Shown here one piece after another: positions 1 to 6,723 of a stretch of 28,131 bases of DNA (the first letter of the stretch is position 1; every line of letters starts with the position of its first letter). The stretch covers positions 1 through 28,131 of the forward strand of contig URHR01000020.1 in the NCBI GenBank assembly GCA_900547725.1, in the 5' to 3' direction. This stretch comes from an uncultured Eubacteriales bacterium. Its GTDB lineage: Bacteria > Bacillota > Clostridia > Oscillospirales > CAG-272. A program made the position numbers and the translations under genes. The notes under the pieces were generated by a model. It ran no database searches. It worked only from the letters and a program-made list of their open reading frames with translations, and was not told where the DNA came from.

Positions 1-65
1 GCTCTGAAAAATCAGCCATAAAACGAATGCCTGCGTAAAAGCCCCAAAATCACTTGAAAACACAG

Positions 66-92
66 AAAAAGCCCCGAAAATCGGAGCTTTTT
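66..92 (-). terminator. Intrinsic terminator of tRNA-Val
   Basis: Read on the minus strand, AAAGCTCCGA and TCGGGGCTTT form a stem of about ten pairs (with G-U) around a short T loop, followed by a run of T. It lies about 30 nt beyond the 3' CCA of the tRNA, the expected place for a Rho-independent terminator of a single-tRNA unit. Positions 1-65 show nothing recognisable. Confidence 0.75.
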
Positions 93-121
93 GAGGTTGT
101 AGCCGTTTCGTACTACAAAGA

Positions 122-198
122 TGGTGGAGACAGATGGATTCGAACCAACGACCTCATGCATGTCAAGCATGCGCTCTAACCAACTGAGCTATGCCTCC
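122..198 (-). tRNA. tRNA-Val (anticodon GAC)
   Basis: The minus strand folds as a complete cloverleaf. The acceptor arm GGAGGCA pairs with TGTCTCC, the D arm is GCTC/GAGC, and the anticodon stem CATGC/GCATG encloses loop TTGACAT, giving anticodon GAC (reads valine GUC). The variable loop is AGGTC and the T loop TTCGAAT. Discriminator A and CCA are encoded in the DNA. The T stem has one T-T mismatch at its second pair. The gene has its own promoter at 262-290 and terminator at 66-92, so it is transcribed independently of the protein operon that ends at 356. Confidence 0.95.
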
Positions 199-261
199 GC
201 TCCCGTTGCGCTTTGCCTTTCGGCTTCGGCTGAGGTCTGCCTTCTTTTTCGCAACGGATAT

Positions 262-290
262 ATTATATCACATTTCCTCTCGGATTGCAA
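262..290 (-). promoter_or_regulatory. Promoter of tRNA-Val
   Basis: On the minus strand a -35 box TTGCAA (285-290) is followed after exactly 17 bp by TATAAT (262-267), a near-consensus vegetative sigma promoter. The predicted start lies near 255, about 55 nt ahead of the mature tRNA 5' end. It sits directly downstream of the glycosyltransferase stop codon. Confidence 0.85.
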
Positions 291-355
291 GGGGTTTTGC
301 GAAAGTTTTTTCCGTTTTTTCGGATTTTTTTCGGCTTTCCAGGTCTCAGAAATCC

Positions 356-1108
356 TTATTTTCCCTTTTCGTCCTGCTTTTTCTTCTTTTCGGCTTTAGC
401 GGCTCGTCTGACTCGCTTTTTGATTCTCCTCAGGTCTCCAAGCATTTTCATGCTGTCCCGCATCAGTCGGATTTTCGACTCGCGGTGGTTGATGATCCGC
501 ACGGGCAATTCCTTGATCCGATAGCCCAATTGATCTGCCCACATCAGCGCCTCAAAGTCGAATGCGAAGCCGTCGGTCTCGCATCGGCTGAAGATTTCCT
601 TTGCCGCTCTTTGCGTAAACGCTTTGCACCCGCACTGCGAATCCGACAGCCGAAAGCCGCCCATCAGGCAGAGAACCCGGATATAGGTTTTGGACGCAAT
701 CTTCCGCATGAAGGTATACCCTTCGTAGCCGTCCTTTCCGATATTCCGCGATCCGATGACAACGTCGCAGTCCGGGTTTGCTTCAAACGCGTCCGCAACC
801 CGTCCGATGACCTCTGTTCCGTAGGCGAGGTCTGCGTCGGTGAACATGACATAGTCCCCTTCTGCCGCCAGCATGGCGGTTCGGACGGCACAGCCCTTCC
901 CCCTGTTTTTCTCATAGCCGACCACTCTGACGCGCGGCAGGTTCAGCTGTCGCACAAGATCCGCCGAGCCATCGGTGCTTCCATCGTCACTGAAGAGCAG
1001 TTCATAGTCCTCCCCAAAGCGACGATCCAACGCCTCGGTCAGCGTTCCGGCGGTTGCGGCGATGATGCCGCTTTCATTGTACATTGGGATACAGACCGAA
1101 ATCTTCAT
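356..1108 (-). CDS. Family 2 glycosyltransferase (dolichyl-phosphate glucosyltransferase-like)
   Basis: This 250-residue protein has a GT-A nucleotide-sugar fold: N-terminal strand KISVCIPMYNE, motif DDGSTDGS at about 41-48, and metal-binding DXD as D-A-D at 91-93. A conserved DSQCGCKAF segment follows near 160, as in dolichyl-phosphate beta-glucosyltransferase/GtrB-type enzymes, which move a sugar from UDP- or GDP-sugar to a polyprenyl phosphate on the inner membrane face. There is no membrane segment; the tail (about 225-250) is strongly Lys/Arg-rich and may hold it to the membrane. The ATG overlaps the rlmA stop by 4 nt (ATGA), so it is the last gene of the protease/two-component operon. 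The sugar and acceptor cannot be read from sequence. Confidence 0.85.
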   Translation of the reverse strand: MKISVCIPMYNESGIIAATAGTLTEALDRRFGEDYELLFSDDGSTDGSADLVRQLNLPRVRVVGYEKNRGKGCAVRTAMLAAEGDYVMFTDADLAYGTEVIGRVADAFEANPDCDVVIGSRNIGKDGYEGYTFMRKIASKTYIRVLCLMGGFRLSDSQCGCKAFTQRAAKEIFSRCETDGFAFDFEALMWADQLGYRIKELPVRIINHRESKIRLMRDSMKMLGDLRRIKKRVRRAAKAEKKKKQDEKGK

Positions 1109-1932
1109 GCGTCTCCGCCCTTTCTGTAAAGGAAAATGTCAAAGTCATATGCCGTTTGCAGGGAGTCGAGTCCCTGCAGTCTTGCGCGATCCTGTTCGCG
1201 GGTTCTCCAGTAATAGGGGGTCATGGAGAATAACGCATCAATCATTTCCGCGCCCTCGACCGTCATCTCCCCTGTCAGCCGCTCGCGGCGGACAAGCGTC
1301 ATGCTCTGCGGCAGATCTGCACGCCCCTCATTGACCGTTGGGGTATCGTACAGCGCCCGTTTCAGTCCCATCAGGTGCTCCCTGCCCGCGCCGACCAGAA
1401 GCAGATATCCTCCGTCCCGCAGAACGCGCAGAAACTCCGTCTCGGCGCAGGGCGCAAACAGGGAGGTCACGGCATCCGCCGCACCGTCCGCCACCGGCAA
1501 CTCAAACAGACTGCACACCGCAAAGCCAGCACCGCTCTCCGTCCGGTTTGCCGTTTTGGCGGCGTGGTCGATTCCGTCCCGCGACAGGTCTGCGCCGAGG
1601 ACTGTCCGCCCCATCGCCATGCGGTTGGTATAATAGCCTTCGCCGCAGCCTGCGTCCAGTACGGTTTTCGCTCCGATCCCGTCCAGAATCCGGTTCACAC
1701 AATCGGAAAGAGGCGCATAGTAGCCCGCCTCGAGAAATGCGCTTCTGGCGCGCACCGACGCCTTTGCGTCCCCCGTTTTGCCGTCGCGGCTGAAATTGAG
1801 GTAGCCGCTTTTGGAGAAATCGTAGCAATGCCGCCGCTCTCCATGGCAGAAAAAACTCTTTCCGTCCGCCGTTTTCTCGCCTGCCGCACCGCAGACGGGG
1901 CAGCGGAGCAGTGCCGTAACCGATGTCGTCAT
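1105..1932 (-). CDS. rlmA: 23S rRNA (guanine-N1)-methyltransferase, RlmA family
   Basis: This 275-residue protein follows the RlmA plan. An N-terminal zinc site (CPVC at 11-14, then Cys29 with His30/His35) leads to the family segment KSGYLNF and the ARxxFLxAGYYxPL motif. A Rossmann methyltransferase fold with SAM motif LDAGCGEGYYT follows near residue 95, then SLFAPC and HLMGLKRALYDTP, and MTPYYWRT toward the end. RlmA enzymes methylate N1 of G745 or G748 in helix 35 of 23S rRNA, in the peptide exit tunnel; the second type influences macrolide (tylosin) susceptibility in some bacteria. Which guanine is modified here cannot be told. RBS AGGAGG sits just before the ATG, and both gene ends overlap neighbours by 4 nt. 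Confidence 0.9.
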   Translation of the reverse strand: MTTSVTALLRCPVCGAAGEKTADGKSFFCHGERRHCYDFSKSGYLNFSRDGKTGDAKASVRARSAFLEAGYYAPLSDCVNRILDGIGAKTVLDAGCGEGYYTNRMAMGRTVLGADLSRDGIDHAAKTANRTESGAGFAVCSLFELPVADGAADAVTSLFAPCAETEFLRVLRDGGYLLLVGAGREHLMGLKRALYDTPTVNEGRADLPQSMTLVRRERLTGEMTVEGAEMIDALFSMTPYYWRTREQDRARLQGLDSLQTAYDFDIFLYRKGGDA

Positions 1933-3467
1933 ACCGTTCCTCCTGTTTCGTTTGTCGGGCGTTCTGTTTCTTCGGGCGGCGCCGAAACCGGCAGCTCAAA
2001 CCAGAAGGACGATCCGTGCCCGACTTCGCTGTCCACGCCGTAGGCGGCGTTGTGGACTTCCAGAATCTCCTTTGCAATCGACAGACCCAGTCCCGTGCCG
2101 ATGCGGGCGATTCGGTGCACCTTGTCCACCTTATAATAGCGATCCCAGATCAGCGGAATCTCATCAGCGGGGATTCCTGCGCCGGTGTCGCACACCTCGA
2201 TGCGCACCTTGCCGTCATGCACGCTTTGCCGCACGGTGACCGAAAGATCCTCGCCCGTGTAGTTGATGGCGTTATTGATAAGGTTATAGACCACCTGCAG
2301 AATCATGCCGCGGTCGGCAAAAACGGGCACGTCGCAATCCGCTTCCAGACGGATGGCATAGCCCTGCGCCTTGGTAAAGGCTTCGTAGCGGGTCATCACC
2401 TCGCGGATGACGGCGGTCAGGTTGAAGAATTCCATCATCGGACACCGCACGCCCGACTGGATGCGGGAAAGATCCAACAGGTCGCTGACCAGTTCGGAAA
2501 GGTGTTCGGTTTCGTCGATGATGATCTGGATATTTTCGGGGGTGTTTTCCCCGGGGATATCGCGCATGGTCTCGCCGTAGCCGCGAATCAGGGTCAGCGG
2601 AGTGCGCAGATCGTGCGAAATGTTTGCAATCAGCTCCTTCTGAAGCCGGTCGGTGCGCGCCAGTTCCTGCGCGGCAAAGCTGAGGGACGCGGCGAGCTCC
2701 TGCGTTTCGCGGTAGCCGTGCCTGTCCTCAAACTGCGCGTTATAGTTTCCTGCGGCAAGCTGTTTTGCCGCCGCGTTCATGCGGATAATCGGGCGCGTGA
2801 TATGATGCGAGATCACCAATGTGAGGAAAAGCGCCGAAAGGAACACAATCAGGCTCAGCCAGAACAGCTGGTGCTGAATGGTTCGGACGGTTGCTTCCAA
2901 CGGAACAAGCGACGTGCTGAGCAACAGCAGATACTGCACGTTGTCCTTCTCGCAGACCCGAATCGAAAGCAGGTTCATCATCTCCGAGGTGACGCCTTCC
3001 TCGTGGCAGGTGCCCGTGAGTTCCTGCCAGAAGTTCTGCGTGACCTCATAGCCGCCGAAGGTGACCTTGGTCAGATAAGATCCGTCCTGCTCCGAGGCAA
3101 GGCGATAGAGTTGCTCCAATCGGTCGGCGGGAATGCTCCACAGCCCGCCCGCGCCTGTTCCCGCCGACTGCGAGAGGACTTTTGTGCCCTCCATGCCTTT
3201 GATGCGGTAGACCGAAACCGAGACGAGTTCGTCAACCGAGAGTCGGAACGCCACGTCGGAAAGTTCCTCCGTTCCCACTGCGGCAATCAGCTTGTTGCCC
3301 GCGTTTTCCAGATCACGCCGCCGCACCTGCTCGTACACAACGTTAATGAGCACCACCTCAAACAGCCAGAACAGAACGAGGATAACAAGCAGAAAGCAGA
3401 GAATAGCGCGGGTCAGATACCCCCAAAGGCTTGTATGCGGGCGTTTTTCGGTTTCGGTTTTGCTCAT
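1929..3467 (-). CDS. Membrane sensor histidine kinase (HAMP, HisKA, HATPase)
   Basis: This 512-residue protein is a canonical class I sensor kinase. TM1 spans about 20-44 and TM2 about 201-220, enclosing an extracytoplasmic sensor domain of about 155 residues with no recognised fold. A HAMP linker (about 221-270) follows. The H box ISHDLRTPLT carries the phospho-acceptor His285. ATP-binding boxes are intact: N box NLINNA (395-400), G1 DTGAGIP (427-433), G2 GTGLGLS (457-463). It overlaps the response regulator by 4 nt at its start and rlmA by 4 nt at its end, so it pairs with that regulator. The protease gene just upstream suggests envelope-stress sensing, but the signal is unknown. Confidence 0.95.
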   Translation of the reverse strand: MSKTETEKRPHTSLWGYLTRAILCFLLVILVLFWLFEVVLINVVYEQVRRRDLENAGNKLIAAVGTEELSDVAFRLSVDELVSVSVYRIKGMEGTKVLSQSAGTGAGGLWSIPADRLEQLYRLASEQDGSYLTKVTFGGYEVTQNFWQELTGTCHEEGVTSEMMNLLSIRVCEKDNVQYLLLLSTSLVPLEATVRTIQHQLFWLSLIVFLSALFLTLVISHHITRPIIRMNAAAKQLAAGNYNAQFEDRHGYRETQELAASLSFAAQELARTDRLQKELIANISHDLRTPLTLIRGYGETMRDIPGENTPENIQIIIDETEHLSELVSDLLDLSRIQSGVRCPMMEFFNLTAVIREVMTRYEAFTKAQGYAIRLEADCDVPVFADRGMILQVVYNLINNAINYTGEDLSVTVRQSVHDGKVRIEVCDTGAGIPADEIPLIWDRYYKVDKVHRIARIGTGLGLSIAKEILEVHNAAYGVDSEVGHGSSFWFELPVSAPPEETERPTNETGGTV

Positions 3468-4156
3468 GCGCCCTCAAACCGATACCCGACGCCGCGCAGC
3501 GTTACAATATACCGCGCATAACGTCCGAGGCTTTTGCGCAGAAGCTTGATATGTGTATCCAGTGTGCGCGCGTCTCCGTAAAAATCATACCCCCAGACCT
3601 CGCACAGCAGTTTTTCCCGCGACAGAGCAATATTGCGGTTGGAAAGCAGATAGAAGAACAGATCGTATTCCTTGGGCGACATTTCCACGCGCTGACCGTC
3701 GATATAGACCAACCGCGCGGTCAGATCCGCCTTCAGCCCGCCGTTATCCAACTCCACCACCACATTGGGGGCTTTATCGGTGGTGGGATCTTTTTTGGCA
3801 ACCCGCTTCATGATCGCGTCCACGCGGAGCATCAGCTCCTTCGGGGAAAACGGCTTGATCACATAATCGTCGATTCCGACTTCAAAACCGTTGATGCGGT
3901 CATACTCCTCCCCTCTTGCCGACAGCATGATGATCGGGGTCTGCGTGATCTTGCGGATCTCGCGGCACGCCGAAAAGCCGTCCAACTCGGGCATCATGAT
4001 GTCCATGATGATGATATCGTAGGTATTGGAGCGGCACAGGAGCACCGCCTGCATACCGTCCGCCGCCTCGGTGACCTCGTGCCCCTCGAATTCGGCGTAC
4101 TTGCGGATGATCCCGCGGATGCGGGCTTCGTCGTCAACGACCAGAATGTGATACAT
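3464..4156 (-). CDS. OmpR/PhoB-family response regulator
   Basis: This 230-residue protein has an N-terminal receiver domain with acidic pocket D8-D9, phospho-acceptor Asp52 (IIIMDIMMP), switch Ser79 (MLSA) and Lys101 (IKPF). A C-terminal winged-helix DNA-binding domain (about 130-228) carries VEMSPKEYDLFFYLL and RTLDTHIKLLRKSLG, ending YRFEGA as is usual in the OmpR/PhoB class. It should be phosphorylated by the kinase encoded by the overlapping next gene and act as a transcription factor. RBS AGGA lies 7 nt ahead of ATG. Only 28 nt separate it from htrA upstream, with no promoter visible in that gap, so it is probably co-transcribed with htrA. Target operators could not be identified. Confidence 0.95.
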   Translation of the reverse strand: MYHILVVDDEARIRGIIRKYAEFEGHEVTEAADGMQAVLLCRSNTYDIIIMDIMMPELDGFSACREIRKITQTPIIMLSARGEEYDRINGFEVGIDDYVIKPFSPKELMLRVDAIMKRVAKKDPTTDKAPNVVVELDNGGLKADLTARLVYIDGQRVEMSPKEYDLFFYLLSNRNIALSREKLLCEVWGYDFYGDARTLDTHIKLLRKSLGRYARYIVTLRGVGYRFEGA

Positions 4157-4184
4157 ACTTCCGTCCTGCCTTTATTCTTATTTT

Positions 4185-5510
4185 TCAGTCTGTAAATTGA
4201 ACGTTTGTCCGTGCTGTGAGATTTTCGGGCACATATTGGGGAATCACAAACGAAACGGTCTGCTCTTCTTCCGAAGAGCCGCGCGTATAGGTCAGTGTGA
4301 GCGTATCGCCTGCTTTGAGACCCGCCACCGCCGCTTCGTATTCCGCCTCGGTTGCAACCGCCGTCCCGTTGACCGTCAGAATGCGATCGCGGTTCTTCAG
4401 CTCGGTGCAGTGCCTGGAGGAAACAACATACAATCCGACAGAAGTCAGCTTGTATTTCAATCTGTAGTACTGATAATTGCTCTGGTTGACCTCCAGAAAT
4501 GTGATCCCGATATCGGGAACGCCCTGCACATAGCCGTATTGGATCAGATCTTTTTCGACCTCATACGCAGTGTCAATCGGAATTGCAAACGCCAGTCCTT
4601 CCACGCCCGATTCCGCATACTTCGCGTTGACAATGCCGATCAGTTCTCCCTTGAGGTTGAACAGACCGCCGCCCGAGTTTCCGCTGTTGATCGCCGCATT
4701 GGTCTGAAGCAGGGTCATGGTCCCGTTTTCAGTCCTGATCTGCCGCGCCTTGGCGCTGATGATGCCGTCGGTTACCGTTCCGCCGAGCGTTCCGAGCGGG
4801 TTTCCGATGGCAACAACGTGCTCCCCGACCACCAGATTCTCGCTGATGCCGTGCGTTGCGGCGGTCAGCGGTTCGGATTCCAGCGGCTCGATTTTCAGCA
4901 CTGCCAGATCCGTTCCAGAATCCGTTCCAACCGTTGCCGCAAGATACGGATTGGCGCAGTTGTTCACCGTCACCGAAATTCTGGTCGCGCCCTCCACCAC
5001 ATGGTTGCAGGTGAGGATATAGCCCTTATCCGAAATGATAACGCCGCTCCCCGCGCTGGTGCTCCGTCCTGACGAGGCATTGATCACCACAACCGCGTCC
5101 TGCACCATCCGTGCAACCGACGAAATGGAGTATGCGTCCTCCCCCGCCGAGCCGTAGGGAGAGAATTCGGTCTCCGATCGGTTGAGAAGCGAGGACGGAT
5201 CTTTGTTCAGCACCGTGCCGGAATCGGGCGCAGGGACGGAAGTTCCGTTCTGCGAGCTCCGTACAATGCTGTTATACGCCATGGTCGCGCCGCCAACACC
5301 CGCCGCAAAGGACAGGAGCACGCAAAGAATCACGGTCAGAATCGGGATTGCGCCGCTCCGCCGCGGGGGCTTTTCGGGTTTCCATCCGTTTCCGCCGTTC
5401 TGCGGTTCGTAGCTGTATGTGTAACCGCTCCCACTTTGCTGTCCACCCGAGCCGAAGCCGCCCGGACCTGTGTCAAAGCCCATGCGATCCGATTTTCTGT
5501 CTTCGTACAT
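4185..5510 (-). CDS. Membrane-anchored HtrA/DegP-type serine protease with PDZ domain
   Basis: This 441-residue protein has a Gly/Ser/Tyr/Gln-rich cytoplasmic N terminus (about 1-50), one membrane anchor (about 54-78) and an extracytoplasmic trypsin-like domain. The catalytic triad is complete: His170 (LTCNH), Asp201 (GTDLAVLK) and Ser279 (GNSGGGLFN). A C-terminal PDZ domain (about 330-430) closes it. HtrA proteases degrade or refold damaged exported proteins. RBS AGGAGT lies 8 nt before ATG. It heads the operon with the two-component pair, rlmA and the glycosyltransferase, an arrangement that fits autoregulation of an envelope quality-control system (inference). The region upstream (5545-5590) has several -10-like words but no convincing -35 at proper spacing. 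Confidence 0.93.
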   Translation of the reverse strand: MYEDRKSDRMGFDTGPGGFGSGGQQSGSGYTYSYEPQNGGNGWKPEKPPRRSGAIPILTVILCVLLSFAAGVGGATMAYNSIVRSSQNGTSVPAPDSGTVLNKDPSSLLNRSETEFSPYGSAGEDAYSISSVARMVQDAVVVINASSGRSTSAGSGVIISDKGYILTCNHVVEGATRISVTVNNCANPYLAATVGTDSGTDLAVLKIEPLESEPLTAATHGISENLVVGEHVVAIGNPLGTLGGTVTDGIISAKARQIRTENGTMTLLQTNAAINSGNSGGGLFNLKGELIGIVNAKYAESGVEGLAFAIPIDTAYEVEKDLIQYGYVQGVPDIGITFLEVNQSNYQYYRLKYKLTSVGLYVVSSRHCTELKNRDRILTVNGTAVATEAEYEAAVAGLKAGDTLTLTYTRGSSEEEQTVSFVIPQYVPENLTARTNVQFTD

Positions 5511-5633
5511 AAAAAGACTCCTTTTCCTCGGGGAAACTCTGACAGTCTCCCCACAATATAGTTTGAGTATAGCCTTTCAATGTGAAGATTACATGATGTT
5601 GGCTGAAAAAGCCGCTGAAAATCCCGAAAACGC

Positions 5634-5662
5634 TTGCTTTTCGGGGCGGAGTTTGATATAAT
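5634..5662 (+). promoter_or_regulatory. Promoter for queG-addB
   Basis: TTGCTT (5634-5639), a 17-bp spacer and a perfect TATAAT (5657-5662) predict a start near 5669. The first gene (start 5875) would then carry a leader of about 205 nt, much longer than needed for translation. No intrinsic terminator in the plus orientation is seen in that leader. Confidence 0.8.
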
Positions 5663-5698
5663 ATAGGTAATAGGACGCGCGAAATCAGATTTGAGACG

Positions 5699-5745
5699 AA
5701 AAGATAGAAAGGATGAATCCACTCGTTCTTACAGGAGTCATCCTT
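5699..5745 (-). terminator. Candidate terminator of the antisense small RNA
   Basis: The minus strand shows an 8-bp outer stem (AAGGATGA with TCATCCTT), an inner CTC/GAG stem with a 5-nt bulge and a 10-nt loop, followed by a T-rich tract TCTATCTTTT. The T tract exists only on the minus side, which is the main argument for minus-strand transcription here. Confidence 0.5.
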
Positions 5746-5837
5746 GCTCGGGTGCCTAGAGCCCGCCCCAAACAGATGTCATCTCAAGGCAACTGTCTGC
5801 GATTCACCGATTGTCAGGGGTAATGTCTTGTTCTCCC
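5699..5837 (-). ncRNA. Candidate small RNA antisense to the queG leader
   Basis: Minus-strand reading gives, in order, TATAAT at 5843-5848, a G-rich start near 5837, a stem AGGGG/CCCCT, a stem AGACAG/CTGTTT, a stem CGGG/CCCG or GCTC/GAGC, and a terminator-like hairpin AAGGATGA/TCATCCTT (5709-5745) followed by TCTATCTTTT. The result would be a compact RNA of about 139 nt lying wholly within the queG 5' leader. I do not recognise its family. 6S-like, SRP, tmRNA, RNase P, T-box, cobalamin and FMN motifs were looked for and not seen. The -35 (TTTCAT or TTCATT) is weak, so the structured region could instead belong to the plus-strand leader. Confidence 0.4.
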
Positions 5838-5842
5838 CTACC

Positions 5843-5871
5843 ATTATACCATAAAAAGCGGAGGAATGAAA
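5843..5871 (-). promoter_or_regulatory. Weak candidate promoter of the antisense small RNA
   Basis: A perfect TATAAT (5843-5848, minus) is preceded by TTTCAT at 17 bp or TTCATT at 16 bp, both poor -35 matches. It overlaps the queG ribosome binding site and start region, so transcription from it would collide with queG expression. Confidence 0.35.
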
Positions 5872-5874
5872 GGG

Positions 5875-6723
5875 ATGTTGGAATATTTATCCGAATATTT
5901 TTCGGGATGCGGAATCCGGCTGTTCGCGCCGATTCCGCTTTCCGCCTGTCGGGTCGGACGGAAATACCTTTTGGATCGCGAGGGAATTGACCCGGTTTCC
6001 GGGACTGCGGTCATGCTGGCAATCCCCTACTTCACCCGTGCCGCCGCCGACCCCGCGCGGAATCTCTCCGCTTATGCTGTTCCGCGCGACTACCACCTCT
6101 TTTTCCGCGACCTGTTCGGGGATCTGCTTCCCCGCCTGCGGGAACGCTTCCCCGGGGAAAAATTTGCGGGCTTTGCCGACCACTCGCCGATTGACGAACG
6201 CGACGCGGCGGCGCGTGCGGGTCTTGGTATCATCGGGCGGAACGGAATGCTCATCACCAATCCCTATTCCTCCTATGTGTTTCTCGGAGAACTGATTACA
6301 ACCAAAGCTGTCCCCTGCGCCGCACGGGAAATCGGCTATTGCGAGGACTGCGGCGCCTGCCGCCGCGCCTGCCCGATGGAAGAAATCGGGACGTGTCTCT
6401 CGGCGCTCACGCAAAAGAAGGGCGCGCTGACCGAAGCGGAGGCGGAAACCGTCCGCCGCTACGGGAGCGTTTGGGGGTGCGACATCTGCGGCGAGGTCTG
6501 CCCGCACACGCGCCGTGCCCTGCGGGATGGAACGATCTACAGTGAAATTCCGTTTTTCTCGGAGCAGACAATCTCCCGCCTGTCGCTTGCCGGACTGGAC
6601 GCGATGGACGAGGAGGAATTCCACTCCCGCGCGTTCGCATGGCGCGGCAGGGAAACGGTGCGTCGGAATCTGTTATTGTTTGAAGGGGACAAGCCCCGGG
6701 GGGAGGAACGAGACGAATGCTGA
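5875..6723 (+). CDS. queG: Epoxyqueuosine reductase-like double 4Fe-4S protein (QueG family)
   Basis: About 282 residues long, it resembles the core of QueG, the cobalamin-dependent enzyme that reduces epoxyqueuosine to queuosine in tRNA. Visible are the DHSPIDER segment with Asp102 at the family's catalytic position, RAGLGIIGRNG, and two ferredoxin-type clusters with eight cysteines: C156-C159-C162-C166, C174, and C202-C205-C209. It is shorter than E. coli QueG because the C-terminal repeat domain and some N-terminal sequence are missing; such short forms occur in Clostridia. ATG at 5875 is preferred over 5866 because GGAGG (5860-5864) lies 10 nt before the former and only 1 nt before the latter. 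Its end overlaps addB by 7 nt. A QueG-like protein of other function is possible. Confidence 0.78.
   Translation: MLEYLSEYFSGCGIRLFAPIPLSACRVGRKYLLDREGIDPVSGTAVMLAIPYFTRAAADPARNLSAYAVPRDYHLFFRDLFGDLLPRLRERFPGEKFAGFADHSPIDERDAAARAGLGIIGRNGMLITNPYSSYVFLGELITTKAVPCAAREIGYCEDCGACRRACPMEEIGTCLSALTQKKGALTEAEAETVRRYGSVWGCDICGEVCPHTRRALRDGTIYSEIPFFSEQTISRLSLAGLDAMDEEEFHSRAFAWRGRETVRRNLLLFEGDKPRGEERDEC

Noticed and set aside
303..340. Terminator of the glycosyltransferase operon
   Set aside because: TCCG/CGGA gives only a 4-bp stem, and the T-run follows it on the plus strand, not on the strand of the operon.
191..1129. Long plus-strand open frame opposite the glycosyltransferase
   Set aside because: It runs through the tRNA and antisense to a gene with clear motifs and RBS; its translation has no family features. 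It is a shadow of GC-rich codon use.
1923..3521. Plus-strand frame of 532 codons opposite the histidine kinase
   Set aside because: The minus-strand kinase shows all H, N and G boxes; the plus frame has no motif or ribosome site.
5669..5865. Known riboswitch (cobalamin, preQ1, FMN, TPP, T-box) in the queG leader
   Set aside because: The conserved core words of these classes were looked for on both strands and not found; left as an unknown structured region.
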